The position numbers and the translations under genes are program-made. This document shows, in pieces, positions 1 through 8,779 of a DNA stretch of 64,000 nt. Below the pieces are notes generated by a model. It had not been told where the DNA came from. It worked only from the letters and a program-made list of their open reading frames with translations, and made no database searches. How positions within the stretch are numbered: position 1 is the first letter of the stretch; every line of letters starts with the position of its first letter. The stretch comes from JAUSIF01 sp040901465. Its GTDB lineage: Bacteria; Pseudomonadota; Alphaproteobacteria; Rhizobiales; Xanthobacteraceae. The stretch lies in NCBI GenBank assembly GCA_040901465.1, contig JBBDYN010000002.1:62001-126000 (forward strand), written 5' to 3'.

Positions 1-746
1 CCCGTAATGAAATCGAGCCGGTTCACCGCTTCGTTGTGTTCGCGCACATAGTCGAAACTTTTGGTCGAACCCGTGTGATTGTTGAAGGCGACGCATGGGC
101 TTAACACGTCGAGAAAGGCCGCTCCTTTATGCTCGATCGCCGCCTTGATCAGCGGCACGAGTTGCGCCTTGTCGCCGGAGAAGCTGCGCGCGACGTAGGT
201 CGCGCCGAGCTGCAGCGCTAGCGCCACGAGATCGATGGAGGCGTCATTGTTTACCGCACCCCGCTTCGACTTCGAACCGCGGTCGGCGGTAGCCGAGAAC
301 TGGCCCTTCGTGAGTCCGTAAACGCCGTTGTTCTCAACGATGTAGGTCATGTTCACGCCGCGCCGGATCAGGTGCGCGAACTGGCCGAGCCCGATCGAGG
401 CGGAATCGCCGTCGCCGGAGACGCCGAGATAGATGAGATCGCGGTTCGCGAGGTTGGCGCCCGTCATTACTGAGGGCATGCGCCCGTGCACTGAATTGAA
501 GCCATGCGAATTTCCAAGGAAATAGGTCGGCGTCTTCGACGAGCAACCAATCCCAGAGAGCTTGGCAACGCGGTGCGGCTCGAGATCGAGCTCGAAACAG
601 GCCTGGATAATCGCCGAAGAAATCGAGTCGTGCCCGCACCCTGCGCACAGCGTCGAGATCGATCCCTCGTAGTCGCGGTGGGTGTACCCGAGTGCGTTCT
701 TCGGCAACTCGGGGTGATGGAATTTCGGTTTGACGATGTAGGTCAT
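1..746 (-). CDS. korB: 2-oxoacid:ferredoxin oxidoreductase beta subunit (partial)
   Basis: Thiamine-diphosphate subunit of a 2-oxoacid:ferredoxin (KorAB-type) oxidoreductase, which decarboxylates a 2-oxoacid to the acyl-CoA and passes electrons to ferredoxin or a flavoprotein. Only the N-terminal 248 residues lie in the window; the 3' end is off the left edge. Visible motifs are CAGCGHDS (about residues 34-41, equivalent to the conserved CPGCGH) and the TPP/Mg2+ motif GDGDS (about 111-115). The ATG overlaps the stop of the alpha-subunit gene as ATGA, so translation is probably coupled. Substrate (2-oxoglutarate or another 2-oxoacid) cannot be fixed from sequence. Confidence 0.9.
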   Translation of the reverse strand, partial: MTYIVKPKFHHPELPKNALGYTHRDYEGSISTLCAGCGHDSISSAIIQACFELDLEPHRVAKLSGIGCSSKTPTYFLGNSHGFNSVHGRMPSVMTGANLANRDLIYLGVSGDGDSASIGLGQFAHLIRRGVNMTYIVENNGVYGLTKGQFSATADRGSKSKRGAVNNDASIDLVALALQLGATYVARSFSGDKAQLVPLIKAAIEHKGAAFLDVLSPCVAFNNHTGSTKSFDYVREHNEAVNRLDFIT

Positions 747-2578
747 GACACAACCTTGTGCAGCGGAACAACTTTGCGAAAATCGAGATGCTCGCCGATC
801 GCGCTCGCGATGAAGCGCGCGGTGATCGGCGTGCCGTCGAAATGCAGGATCGGAACGAGCTTGGCGGGATCGAGGCCGATTTCGTTAACGAGGAGCGCGC
901 GCATCTGCGCGTCGCGGTTCTGTTCGACCACGAACACCTGATCGTGGCTGGCCGCGAAATCGGCGACGTCGTGATGGAATGGGAAGGCGCGCACGCGCAG
1001 GAGATCGAGCGAAATCCCGTGCGCTGCCAGCATTTCGTGGGCTTCGTCCATTGCCGGGCTCGTCGAGCCGAAATAGATCGCGCCGAAGCGCGTTGGCTTC
1101 TCGCCATTGCGCCTGACGGGTTTCGGCACGAGGCCCTTGGCGGTCTCGAACTTCTTCAACAGCCGCTGCATGTTGTCGACGTAGGGCCCGCCTTCTTCCG
1201 TGTAGCGGGCGTAGCGGTCGCGCGTGGAGCCGCGCGTGAAGAACGAGCCCTTGGTGGGATGCGTGCCGGGTAGCGTCCGATAGGGAATGCCATCGCCATC
1301 GACGTCAAGGTAGCGGCCGAAATCCTTGCCGGACTCGAGCTCGGCCGCGGTCATCACCTTGCCGCGGTCGAAGCGCTTGGTGTCGTCCCAGGCGAGCGGC
1401 CGGGACAGCCGGTGGTTCATGCCGATGTCGAGATCGAGCATGACGAAGATCGGCGTTTGCAGCCGGTCGGCGAGGTTGAAAGACTGGGCCGTGAACTCGA
1501 ACGCCTCTGCCGGGTCTTCCGGGAACAAGAGCACATGCTTGGTGTCACCGTGCGAGGCATAGGCGCAGAGCACGATGTCCGACTGTTGCGTGCGCGTGGG
1601 CATACCGGTCGATGGTCCGCCACGCTGCACGTCGATGATAACCGCTGGAATCTCTGCGAAATAGGCGAGACCCAAAAATTCCTGCATCAGTGAAATGCCC
1701 GGGCCCGAAGTCGCGGTGAACGCCCGCGCGCCGTTCCAGGCGGCGCCCACTACCATGCCGATCGCGGCTAATTCGTCTTCCGCCTGAATGATTGCGAACC
1801 GATTCTGCTTGGTTTCGGGATCGACGCGGTAGCGCGCGCAATGCCGGGAGAACGCCTCGGCGAGCGAGGAGGAGGGTGTGATCGGATACCAGGCGCATAC
1901 GGTGGCGCCCCCATAGACAGCGCCGAGGGCGGCGGCCGAGTTGCCCTCGACGAAAATTCGATCGCCGACCGCGTCGCTGCGCTTGAGCCGCAGTTCGATC
2001 GGACATTTCAGGTTCGTGAGCGCGTAGTCGCGGCCGAGATGCAGCGCATGGATGTTGGGCGCGATCAGCTTTTCCTTGCTCTTGAACTGCTCGCCGATCA
2101 GCTTCTCGATCGCCGCCACGTCCATGTCGAGCAACGCCGAAAGCGCGCCCACATAGATGATGTTCTTGAATAATTGCCGCTGGCGCGGATCGGTATACTG
2201 GCGATTGCAGATGTCGGTGAGCGGTACGCCGATCACCGTGACGTCGTCGCGGAACTTCGCCGGCGGCATGGGTTTCGTCGAGTCGTAAAGGAGATACCCG
2301 CCCGGCTCGATCGCGGTCACGTCCTTGTCCCAGGTCTGCGGGTTCATCGCGACCATGAGATCGACGCCGCCGCGCGCGCCGAGATGTCCGGCCCCGGACA
2401 CGCGCACTTCGTACCAGGTCGGCAGGCCCTGGATATTCGATGGGAAGATGTTGCGCGGCGCCACGGGCACGCCCATGCGCAGCACGGCGCGGGCGAACAA
2501 CTCATTGGCGCTGGCCGAGCCCGAACCGTTTACGTTGGCGAAACGGACGACGAAATCGTTCACACTTTCGATCGGCAT
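743..2578 (-). CDS. korA: 2-oxoacid:acceptor oxidoreductase, fused gamma/alpha subunit
   Basis: About 611 residues combining an N-terminal gamma domain (FVVRFANVNGSGSASANELF, then GAGHLGARGGVDLMVAMNP) with the alpha-subunit pyrimidine-binding domain (GNSAAALGAVYGGATVCAWY, PITPSSSLAEAF). This gamma-alpha fusion is the usual architecture of two-subunit KorAB enzymes. I chose the ATG giving MPIESVNDF because homology starts there; a longer reading would run deep into the upstream gene. Even so it overlaps the end of the GltD-like gene by 19 nt, and its own stop overlaps korB by ATGA, so the three genes form one operon. Confidence 0.9.
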   Translation of the reverse strand: MPIESVNDFVVRFANVNGSGSASANELFARAVLRMGVPVAPRNIFPSNIQGLPTWYEVRVSGAGHLGARGGVDLMVAMNPQTWDKDVTAIEPGGYLLYDSTKPMPPAKFRDDVTVIGVPLTDICNRQYTDPRQRQLFKNIIYVGALSALLDMDVAAIEKLIGEQFKSKEKLIAPNIHALHLGRDYALTNLKCPIELRLKRSDAVGDRIFVEGNSAAALGAVYGGATVCAWYPITPSSSLAEAFSRHCARYRVDPETKQNRFAIIQAEDELAAIGMVVGAAWNGARAFTATSGPGISLMQEFLGLAYFAEIPAVIIDVQRGGPSTGMPTRTQQSDIVLCAYASHGDTKHVLLFPEDPAEAFEFTAQSFNLADRLQTPIFVMLDLDIGMNHRLSRPLAWDDTKRFDRGKVMTAAELESGKDFGRYLDVDGDGIPYRTLPGTHPTKGSFFTRGSTRDRYARYTEEGGPYVDNMQRLLKKFETAKGLVPKPVRRNGEKPTRFGAIYFGSTSPAMDEAHEMLAAHGISLDLLRVRAFPFHHDVADFAASHDQVFVVEQNRDAQMRALLVNEIGLDPAKLVPILHFDGTPITARFIASAIGEHLDFRKVVPLHKVVS

Positions 2579-4350
2579 GCGCTTCCTGCGTAGGTCATTT
2601 CGATCAGGGTTTTCTGCATGTCCCATGCGCCGGTGGGGCAGCGTTCGGCGCACAGTCCACAGTGTAGGCAGATGTCTTCATCCTTCACCATGACGCGCCC
2701 CGTCTTGAGGTCGTTCGCCACATAGAGGTCTTGCGTGAGGTTGTTCGCGGGCGCCATCAGCCGCTGACGTAAGTCGGGCTCGTCGCCGTTTTGCGTGAAG
2801 GTGATGCAGTCCATCGGGCAGATGTCGACGCACGCGTCGCATTCGATGCAAAGCGGTGAAGCGAACACCGTCTGCACATCACAGTTCAGGCAGCGTTGCG
2901 CTTCCTTGAAGGCAAGCTGCTCGTCATAGCCGAGCTCAACCTCGGCGCGGATGTCGCGCAGCGCCACGACCTTGTCGCGCAGCGGCACCCGATATCGTTT
3001 GTCGAGCGCGATATCATTGTCGTAGCTCCACTCGTGGATGCCCATTTTCTGGCTGAGAATCTCGACGGCGGGCAGGGGGCGGTAGCCGATGTCTTCGTCG
3101 TTGCAGAGCTTGTCGATTGAAACCGCGGCCTCATGGCCGTGCGCGACCGCCCAGATGATGTTCTTCGGCCCGAAAGCGGAATCGCCGCCGAAGAAGATCT
3201 TCGGGTGCGTCGAGCGCATGGTCCGTTCGTCGACCTTCGGCATGCCCCCTTCGTCGAACTCGATCCCAATATCGCGCTCGATCCAAGGGAATGCGTTTTC
3301 CTGGCCGACCGCGATCAGCACATCGTCGCAGGGGAAATGCTGGACTGGCTCGCCGGACGGCACGAGTTTGCGCCGGCCCTTTGCGTCGCGCTCGGCCTTC
3401 ACCTTCTCGAACAGGACGCCGGTAAGCTTTCCGTTGTCGTGGGTGAATTCCTTCGGCACGAGGTAATTGTGGATCGGGATGCCCTCGTGCATAGCGTCTT
3501 CTTTTTCCCAGGGCGACGCTTTCATTTCCTCGAAGCCCGAACGCACCACGACCTGCACGTCCTGGCCGCCGAGCCGCAGTGACGAGCGGCAGCAATCCAT
3601 GGCCGTATTGCCGCCGCCGAGTACGATCACGCGCTTGCCGATCTTGTTCACATGCTCGAACGATACGCTCGCGAGCCAGTCGATGCCGATATGGACGTTC
3701 TTCGCCGCTTCCGCGCGGCCGGGAATCTCCAGATTGCGGCCGCGCGGCGCGCCGCAGCCGACGAAGATCGCATCCCAGCCCTCGTTGATCAGCGCCTTCA
3801 GGCTGTCGATGCGCCGCCCGCCGACGAATTGAATGCCGAGATCGAGGATGTAATTGCATTCCTCGTCGAGCACGGTTTCGGGCAGGCGAAATTTCGGGAT
3901 TTGCGTCCGCATCATGCCGCCGGCGGCCACGTCCTGATCGAACACGACGACTTCATAGCCGAGTGGGGCGAGATCGCGCGCGACCGTGAGGGAAGCCGGC
4001 CCGCCGCCGATACAGACGATGCGCTTGCCGTTCCCCTTCGCAGGCGCTTTCGGCAGCCGGTCGCGGATATCGTCCTTGTAATCGGCGGCAACACGCTTCA
4101 GCCGGCAGATAGCGACCGGCTCTTTTTCGACGCGCACGCGCCGGCACGCCGGCTCGCACGGGCGGTCGCACGTGCGCCCGAGAATCCCCGGGAACACGTT
4201 GGACTTCCAATTGACCATGTAGGCGTCGCTGTAGCGGCCGGCGGCGATCAGCCGGATATATTCGGGAACCGGCGTGTGCGCGGGACAGGCCCACTGGCAA
4301 TCCACGACCTTATGAAAGTAGTCCGGCGCGGAAATGTCGGTGGGCTTCAT
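2560..4350 (-). CDS. GltD-like FAD/NAD(P) oxidoreductase with C-terminal 2x[4Fe-4S] domain
   Basis: 596-residue electron-transfer flavoprotein related to the glutamate synthase small subunit. An N-terminal Fe-S region carries C18, C22 and the C61/C65/C69 triad; the FAD Rossmann motif GGGPAS lies at 115-120; a second nucleotide-binding motif, GGGNTAMDC, lies near 250. The C-terminus has two ferredoxin-type clusters, CIECDACVDICPMDC and CLHCGLCAERCP. First gene of the korAB operon, so it most likely exchanges electrons between KorAB and NAD(P). From memory, the 2-oxoglutarate:NADP oxidoreductase of denitrifying aromatic degraders has a comparable third subunit (KorC). RBS-like GAGG precedes the ATG. 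Confidence 0.88.
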   Translation of the reverse strand: MKPTDISAPDYFHKVVDCQWACPAHTPVPEYIRLIAAGRYSDAYMVNWKSNVFPGILGRTCDRPCEPACRRVRVEKEPVAICRLKRVAADYKDDIRDRLPKAPAKGNGKRIVCIGGGPASLTVARDLAPLGYEVVVFDQDVAAGGMMRTQIPKFRLPETVLDEECNYILDLGIQFVGGRRIDSLKALINEGWDAIFVGCGAPRGRNLEIPGRAEAAKNVHIGIDWLASVSFEHVNKIGKRVIVLGGGNTAMDCCRSSLRLGGQDVQVVVRSGFEEMKASPWEKEDAMHEGIPIHNYLVPKEFTHDNGKLTGVLFEKVKAERDAKGRRKLVPSGEPVQHFPCDDVLIAVGQENAFPWIERDIGIEFDEGGMPKVDERTMRSTHPKIFFGGDSAFGPKNIIWAVAHGHEAAVSIDKLCNDEDIGYRPLPAVEILSQKMGIHEWSYDNDIALDKRYRVPLRDKVVALRDIRAEVELGYDEQLAFKEAQRCLNCDVQTVFASPLCIECDACVDICPMDCITFTQNGDEPDLRQRLMAPANNLTQDLYVANDLKTGRVMVKDEDICLHCGLCAERCPTGAWDMQKTLIEMTYAGSACRSKV

Positions 4351-4664
4351 TTACGCCTCGTCCACGCGCCGAGCGCGTTGGTCCGACGGGATTTCCGCAA
4401 TGCAGCAAATTTGCATTTGCGCGCCAGCCCAGCCTTGTCGCCCCCGAAAGCGCTTCTAGCGTGGATTCGGTCGGCTCGTCGATCAGGCTTAAGTTGTCAT
4501 CCGGATTTCTTCGACGTGCGCGATGGGCACCGGACGACGATCATTACCTTGATTCGAGAAAGTTCCGTCAGGTGCGCCGCGCAAGAACATTGCTCAACCG
4601 CATATATCCAAGGGAAATGTCAACGAAAGCTTGCTGCTTTGCAGCAACGCCCGGCTTCGGCGCG
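4351..4664. other. Intergenic region upstream of the kor operon
   Basis: 314 bases between the GltD-like gene and the end of the TRAP permease, both on the minus strand. I see no coding potential or tRNA. It holds a perfect palindrome GCAAATTTGC at 4405-4414, about 55-65 bp upstream of the GltD-like start, which could be an operator for the kor operon, and a hairpin at 4631-4647 listed separately. No convincing -35/-10 pair was found. Confidence 0.5.
4631..4647 (-). terminator. Possible terminator of the TAXI-TRAP operon
   Basis: Perfect 7-bp inverted repeat TTGCTGC / GCAGCAA with a 3-nt loop, beginning 17 nt downstream of the permease stop codon. On the minus strand it is followed only by a weak T-containing stretch (GCTTTCGTT), so it may be a poor intrinsic terminator or an mRNA-stabilising hairpin. 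Confidence 0.45.
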
Positions 4665-6623
4665 TCAGCTGTCCGTGGCGGCAGGCGCGGCAGCGATCCG
4701 ACGCTGCCGGATCACAAGCTCGTAAGCGACGAGGCAACCACCGACGATCGCGCCGGCCAAATCGGTTCCGGCGGCCCACCACGCGATCTGGTCCGGGATC
4801 ATCAGGCCGACACCGGCTACGAAGTAGCCGACCCGAAGCAACAAAGGCAGCGTCCGAAACAAGTAGCCGACCATGCCGATCGACACGAGCCACACGCCCG
4901 CTATGGCGGTGACGATCGCCATCGCGGTCTCGCTCGCCGACGGGCTCTCGAGGATGAGGAGCGCCGGCGAGAACATGAACAGGAACGGGACGATGTAGGC
5001 CGTCCAGCCGAACCGCATCGCGATGAAGCACGTGCGCATCGGTTCCGCGCCGGCGAGGCTGGCGGCGAAATAGGCGCCGATCGCGACCGGCGGGGTCACC
5101 ATCGACATCATGCCGAGATAGAGAATGAACATGTGCGAGGCGAGCTTTGAGAAACCGAGCTCGACAAGCGACGGCGCCACCAGCACGGCGAGCAGCACAT
5201 ACACGCCGATTGTCGGCATGCCCATGCCGAGCACGATGCAGAGCAGGGCGGCGATCAGGAGCACCAGCAACAGATTGCTGCCACCGAGCTTCACGAGCAG
5301 AAGCGTGAGTGCGAAGCTGAGGCCTGTCGCTTGCAGGATGCCGGTGATGAATCCGGCGGCGGCCGCGATCATCAGGATGTCGAGACTGGCGATGCCGGTC
5401 TGCACCAGCGCATCGAACAGCGCCTTCGCGCTCATTCGTTTGCGCTTGTAGCCGATGAAAAGGCCGATTGCGGCGACGACGAGCGACGCGATGAGCGCCG
5501 CGTACTCCGCTTCGCGATTGGCCCAGAACAACAGATAGATCAGCACCGCAAACGGCACTGCGAAGATGATTCCGGATTTGAGAACGGGCCAGAGCGAGGG
5601 GATCTCGGACTGCGGCACCCGTTTGATCCCCATCTTGCCGGCCTCCAGGTCCGCCTGGATGAAAAGCGCGACGTAATAGAGGATCGACGGGACTAGCGCG
5701 GCGATGACGATGTCGCTGTACGGACGCTCGAGAAAGTCGGCCATCACGAACGCGACCGCGCCCATGACCGGGGGCATCAATTGCCCGCCGTTCGATGCGG
5801 TAGCCTCGACCGCGGCCGCCTGCTCCGGTTTGAAGCCGGTCTTCTTCATCAGCGGAATCGTGATGACCCCGGTGGCGAGGATATTCGACACGACGACGCC
5901 CGAGATGGTGCCGAACAAGCTCGACGCCACTACCGCAATCTTCGCCGCGCCGCCGCGGAACCGTCCCATCAGGCCGAGCGACAAGTCGTTGAAGAATCCC
6001 GCGCCGCCGGACGAATGCAACAACTGACCGAAAAACAGAAACGGGATCACCACCGTGACGCCAACGAGCATGATGAGTCCGAACAGCCCGCTCGTGTCGA
6101 TGCCAAGATAAACGAGCATCCGGTCGAGCTGCACCTCGCGCGTCTGCAATGCGCCCGGAACGTGATGCCCGATCAGCGCATACCCCATGAAGAACAGAAG
6201 AATGACCACCAGGGGAGCGCCGACCGTGCGGCGCAGGCCCTCGATTGTCAGCAGAAAAAATATTGTGGCGGTAACCAAACCCTTGAGCGGTGCTTCGAAC
6301 AGGCGGCTGGAAATGTCGGTAAAGTCGAAGGCGACGTACCAGCCGGTGACAAATCCGACGAGCGCCAGAATCGCGTCGTACCACGGCAACGGGCCGCGCA
6401 CGGCGCCGCGCTTGGCTGGATGGTGTAAAAAGACGAGAGCAAGGCCGGTCCCGAACGTCGCAGCGAGGAACTGCTCAGGGATGAAAAGAATTCCGATCAG
6501 TCGATATAGGTCGGCGGCCCAGAACAACGAACCGAGTGCAATGGCAATGGCCAGCACCGGCCGCAAAATGCGCACTGCCGGCGAAACCGGCAGTGCGCCC
6601 TTATTTGCTTGGATATCCGTCAC
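4665..6623 (-). CDS. TAXI-type TRAP transporter, fused 4TM/12TM permease
   Basis: 652-residue polytopic inner-membrane protein. The N-terminal part resembles the small DctQ component and the rest the large DctM component, the fused arrangement typical of TAXI-TRAP systems. Family segments include SNGGQLMPPVMGAVAFVM, GMGMPTIGVYVLLA and GMMSMVTPPVAIGAYFAA, which are re-entrant loop and transport-pathway regions in DctM. It lies 31 nt downstream of the binding-protein gene on the same strand. It uses an ion gradient to import a small organic acid delivered by its periplasmic partner; the substrate is not predictable from sequence. Confidence 0.92.
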   Translation of the reverse strand: MTDIQANKGALPVSPAVRILRPVLAIAIALGSLFWAADLYRLIGILFIPEQFLAATFGTGLALVFLHHPAKRGAVRGPLPWYDAILALVGFVTGWYVAFDFTDISSRLFEAPLKGLVTATIFFLLTIEGLRRTVGAPLVVILLFFMGYALIGHHVPGALQTREVQLDRMLVYLGIDTSGLFGLIMLVGVTVVIPFLFFGQLLHSSGGAGFFNDLSLGLMGRFRGGAAKIAVVASSLFGTISGVVVSNILATGVITIPLMKKTGFKPEQAAAVEATASNGGQLMPPVMGAVAFVMADFLERPYSDIVIAALVPSILYYVALFIQADLEAGKMGIKRVPQSEIPSLWPVLKSGIIFAVPFAVLIYLLFWANREAEYAALIASLVVAAIGLFIGYKRKRMSAKALFDALVQTGIASLDILMIAAAAGFITGILQATGLSFALTLLLVKLGGSNLLLVLLIAALLCIVLGMGMPTIGVYVLLAVLVAPSLVELGFSKLASHMFILYLGMMSMVTPPVAIGAYFAASLAGAEPMRTCFIAMRFGWTAYIVPFLFMFSPALLILESPSASETAMAIVTAIAGVWLVSIGMVGYLFRTLPLLLRVGYFVAGVGLMIPDQIAWWAAGTDLAGAIVGGCLVAYELVIRQRRIAAAPAATDS

Positions 6624-6654
6624 AGGAAGCTCAGACCTGAATCGTCAACCCGCG

Positions 6655-7641
6655 TTATTTACCTTTCCAGATTCCGGCTTCCTTGAAGAACTTGATCGCG
6701 CCCGGATGATACTCCAACCGGTCATGCTGGACCGCCATGCCGGCTTGCGTAAAGCCGTTGAACGAGGGATGTCCGGCTACCAGGGCCGCCTTGTTGCCGT
6801 GAGCCGTCTTCGCGACCTTGTAGACGAGATCGTCGGGCGCGTTCTTGTTTGTCAAGACGACGATATAATATTGCATCAAATTGGTCGGCCCGATGATCCC
6901 CGCCAAGTTCGGCGCTGGTTGTTGTAGCGCGACATGGTATTCCGCGCGCACGGCTTGCATGCCGGCGAGCGCCTTCGGCGACTCGTCCATTGGCAGGAAG
7001 CGCACGCCGCCCTCGATCGACGCATTGGCCTCCGCCACCTTCGGCCCGCCGACGGCGAACATGAAGGCGTCCGATTTGCCCGCCTTGAAGTCGTCCGCTG
7101 CGCGCAGAAGATCGGTCGTCGGCACCGGATCGACGTCCTTCAGGCTCAGGCCTGCGTTGCCGAGCAGGCCGTCCCAAAGGGCGATTCCTTGTCGGAAGCC
7201 CGACCATTCCGTCCCGATCCGCTTGCCTTTGAGATCGGAGACTTTCTTGATGTCGGAATTGTTGCGGACGATGATTCCGACGCGGAAAGGAAACACGGTA
7301 AAGGCGACGCGCAAGTCCTTCATCGCCTTGCCTTTGTACTCGTTGGTTCCATTGAAGGCGTCGCCGGATTCTTCGTTGCTGGTGTAGGCAAATTCCGCTT
7401 GTTTGTTCTGAGCGGCGCCGATAATGGCGGCGGGCGAGTTGAACGTCACAAGCCGCATCTGCAAGTCGGAATTTTCCTGCACGGCCTTGGCAATTGCGGC
7501 GGCTTGCACATTGTTGATGGCGCCGGGCGGCAGGGTCGAAATCGCGACCGTCTGCGCCGATACTTGGCTTGCGCCCCACACCGCTAGCAGCATCGCTGCC
7601 GCTGCGCCGGCGAGCGCGCCTCTGAGAAGGTACTTGATCAT
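6655..7641 (-). CDS. TAXI family TRAP transporter solute-binding protein
   Basis: 328-residue periplasmic binding protein with a Sec signal peptide (MIKYLLRGALAGAAAAMLLA... ending near VSAQT). The TAXI family is recognisable from QTVAISTLPPGAINNVQAAA, DLKGKRIGTEWSG and the C-terminal GHPSFNGFTQAGMAVQHDR followed by YHPGAIKFFKEAGIWK. The start was set at the ATG preceded by GGGAGGAATA; the open frame upstream (MGPGMRENN...) is not leader-like. First gene of a two-gene operon with the fused permease. Confidence 0.92.
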   Translation of the reverse strand: MIKYLLRGALAGAAAAMLLAVWGASQVSAQTVAISTLPPGAINNVQAAAIAKAVQENSDLQMRLVTFNSPAAIIGAAQNKQAEFAYTSNEESGDAFNGTNEYKGKAMKDLRVAFTVFPFRVGIIVRNNSDIKKVSDLKGKRIGTEWSGFRQGIALWDGLLGNAGLSLKDVDPVPTTDLLRAADDFKAGKSDAFMFAVGGPKVAEANASIEGGVRFLPMDESPKALAGMQAVRAEYHVALQQPAPNLAGIIGPTNLMQYYIVVLTNKNAPDDLVYKVAKTAHGNKAALVAGHPSFNGFTQAGMAVQHDRLEYHPGAIKFFKEAGIWKGK

Positions 7642-7918
7642 GGCGTATTCCTCCCGTTGCTGATGCCAGGATGAGCTGTTGTTTTCCCGCATCCCCGGCC
7701 CCAATCGAGGTCAGGTCAGTATCGTATTTTATTGAGCCGTGCACGCCAAGGACCGAAGTCGCGGCGGCCCAATTGGTGGGCAGCCCCGACCGGGCGACCA
7801 AATTCCACGGCTTCACGCTGGGCGGCGATCGCCGGCACATCCTTGCTCCTTGAAGGCGAATGGATACAACGATGCGCCCACCCCGAAGCTTCTGCGGTCG
7901 CATGGTCGGAGATCGAGC
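7642..7918. other. Divergent intergenic region (TAXI-TRAP operon / SDR gene)
   Basis: 277 bases separating the minus-strand TAXI binding-protein gene from the plus-strand SDR gene. It must hold both promoters. An open frame continuous with the SDR gene crosses it, but the translation (KDRSRGGPIGGQPRPG...) has no SDR homology, so I treat it as non-coding. No clear operator was recognised. Confidence 0.4.
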
Positions 7919-8716
7919 GTGAAACAAGCCGAACTCTTCAATATTGAGGGGCACGTCGCATTCGTGACCGGCGCCGCAAGCGGCCTCGGCCTCGCCTATG
8001 CGGAGGTGATGGCCGAGAACGGTGCGAAGGTCATTTTGACCGACGCGGATGCCGCCGGTCTCGAGAAGGCGACCTCCCGGCTCAAGGCAGCCGGCTGCGA
8101 AGTCGAGCACACGGTCTTCGACGTCGCCGACAGCAAGGCCCTGCAAGCGGCGATCGACGGAACCGCGGCACGCCACGGTCGCCTCGACGCCGTCTTTGCG
8201 AATGTCGGAATTAGTTCCGGTCCCGGGTTTGCCATGATGCCAAGCGGCCAGATCGACGCCCTGGATATCACGACCTTTCAGCGCGTCGTCGATATCAATC
8301 TGACCGCAACGGTGCTCACGATGAAATTCGCGTCCCCGCACATGAAGCGGCAGCGATCCGGCAGCATCGTCGCAACGACATCGATCGCGGGCGTGAAATC
8401 CGAGCCGCTCGTCGGCTACGCTTACGTGGCGACCAAGGCTGCGGTCGGCAACGTAGTGCGTCAAGCCGCGGTCGAGCTTGCCCCGTACAACGTACGCGTC
8501 AACGCGATCGCACCGGGCCCGTTCTTTACCAACATCCGAGGCGGCGTGATGTTCCGCGAACCGAAGGTGGTGGAGCAATTCGCGGCGATGGTTCCGCTCG
8601 GCCGCTGCGCTCAGCCGGATGAGATCAAGGGGCTCGCGCTGCTACTGGCTTCGCCCGCGGGAAGCTTCATCACGGGCGCGGTGATCCCGATCGACGGCGG
8701 CACCACGGCGAAATAA
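7919..8716 (+). CDS. SDR family NAD(P)-dependent oxidoreductase
   Basis: 265-residue classical short-chain dehydrogenase/reductase, cytoplasmic. Cofactor motif TGAASGLG (residues 17-24), acidic residue after beta-2 (LTDAD) suggesting NAD preference, catalytic Ser in TTSIAG and the YVATK catalytic Tyr/Lys motif, then the APGPFFTNI loop. I chose the GTG start because GGAG lies about 8 nt upstream and the fold begins right after it. Stand-alone gene between the TAXI-TRAP operon (divergent) and an ABC binding protein (convergent). Its alcohol/ketone substrate is unknown. Confidence 0.9.
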   Translation: MKQAELFNIEGHVAFVTGAASGLGLAYAEVMAENGAKVILTDADAAGLEKATSRLKAAGCEVEHTVFDVADSKALQAAIDGTAARHGRLDAVFANVGISSGPGFAMMPSGQIDALDITTFQRVVDINLTATVLTMKFASPHMKRQRSGSIVATTSIAGVKSEPLVGYAYVATKAAVGNVVRQAAVELAPYNVRVNAIAPGPFFTNIRGGVMFREPKVVEQFAAMVPLGRCAQPDEIKGLALLLASPAGSFITGAVIPIDGGTTAK

Positions 8717-8731
8717 TCATCATATAAAAAG

Positions 8732-8761
8732 AACCCGGCGACGGATTGCCGGCGCCGGGTT
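8732..8761 (-). terminator. Rho-independent terminator between convergent genes
   Basis: 9-bp perfect stem AACCCGGCG (8732-8740) / CGCCGGGTT (8753-8761) with a 12-nt loop. On the minus strand the stem is followed by CTTTTTATATG, a proper U-tract, so it ends the ABC binding-protein transcript; it may also stop the SDR transcript from the other side. Confidence 0.8.
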
Positions 8762-8779
8762 GTTGGACGATTTGGTCCC

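Noticed and set aside
4594..6384. Long open frame of 596 codons overlapping the TRAP permease on the same strand in another frame
   Set aside because: Arg/His-rich shadow translation typical of GC-rich third positions; the TRAP permease frame has clear homology and membrane segments.
6722..8578. 618-codon minus-strand open frame across the TAXI receptor and SDR genes
   Set aside because: Shadow frame antisense to the SDR and in another frame of the receptor; composition is not protein-like.
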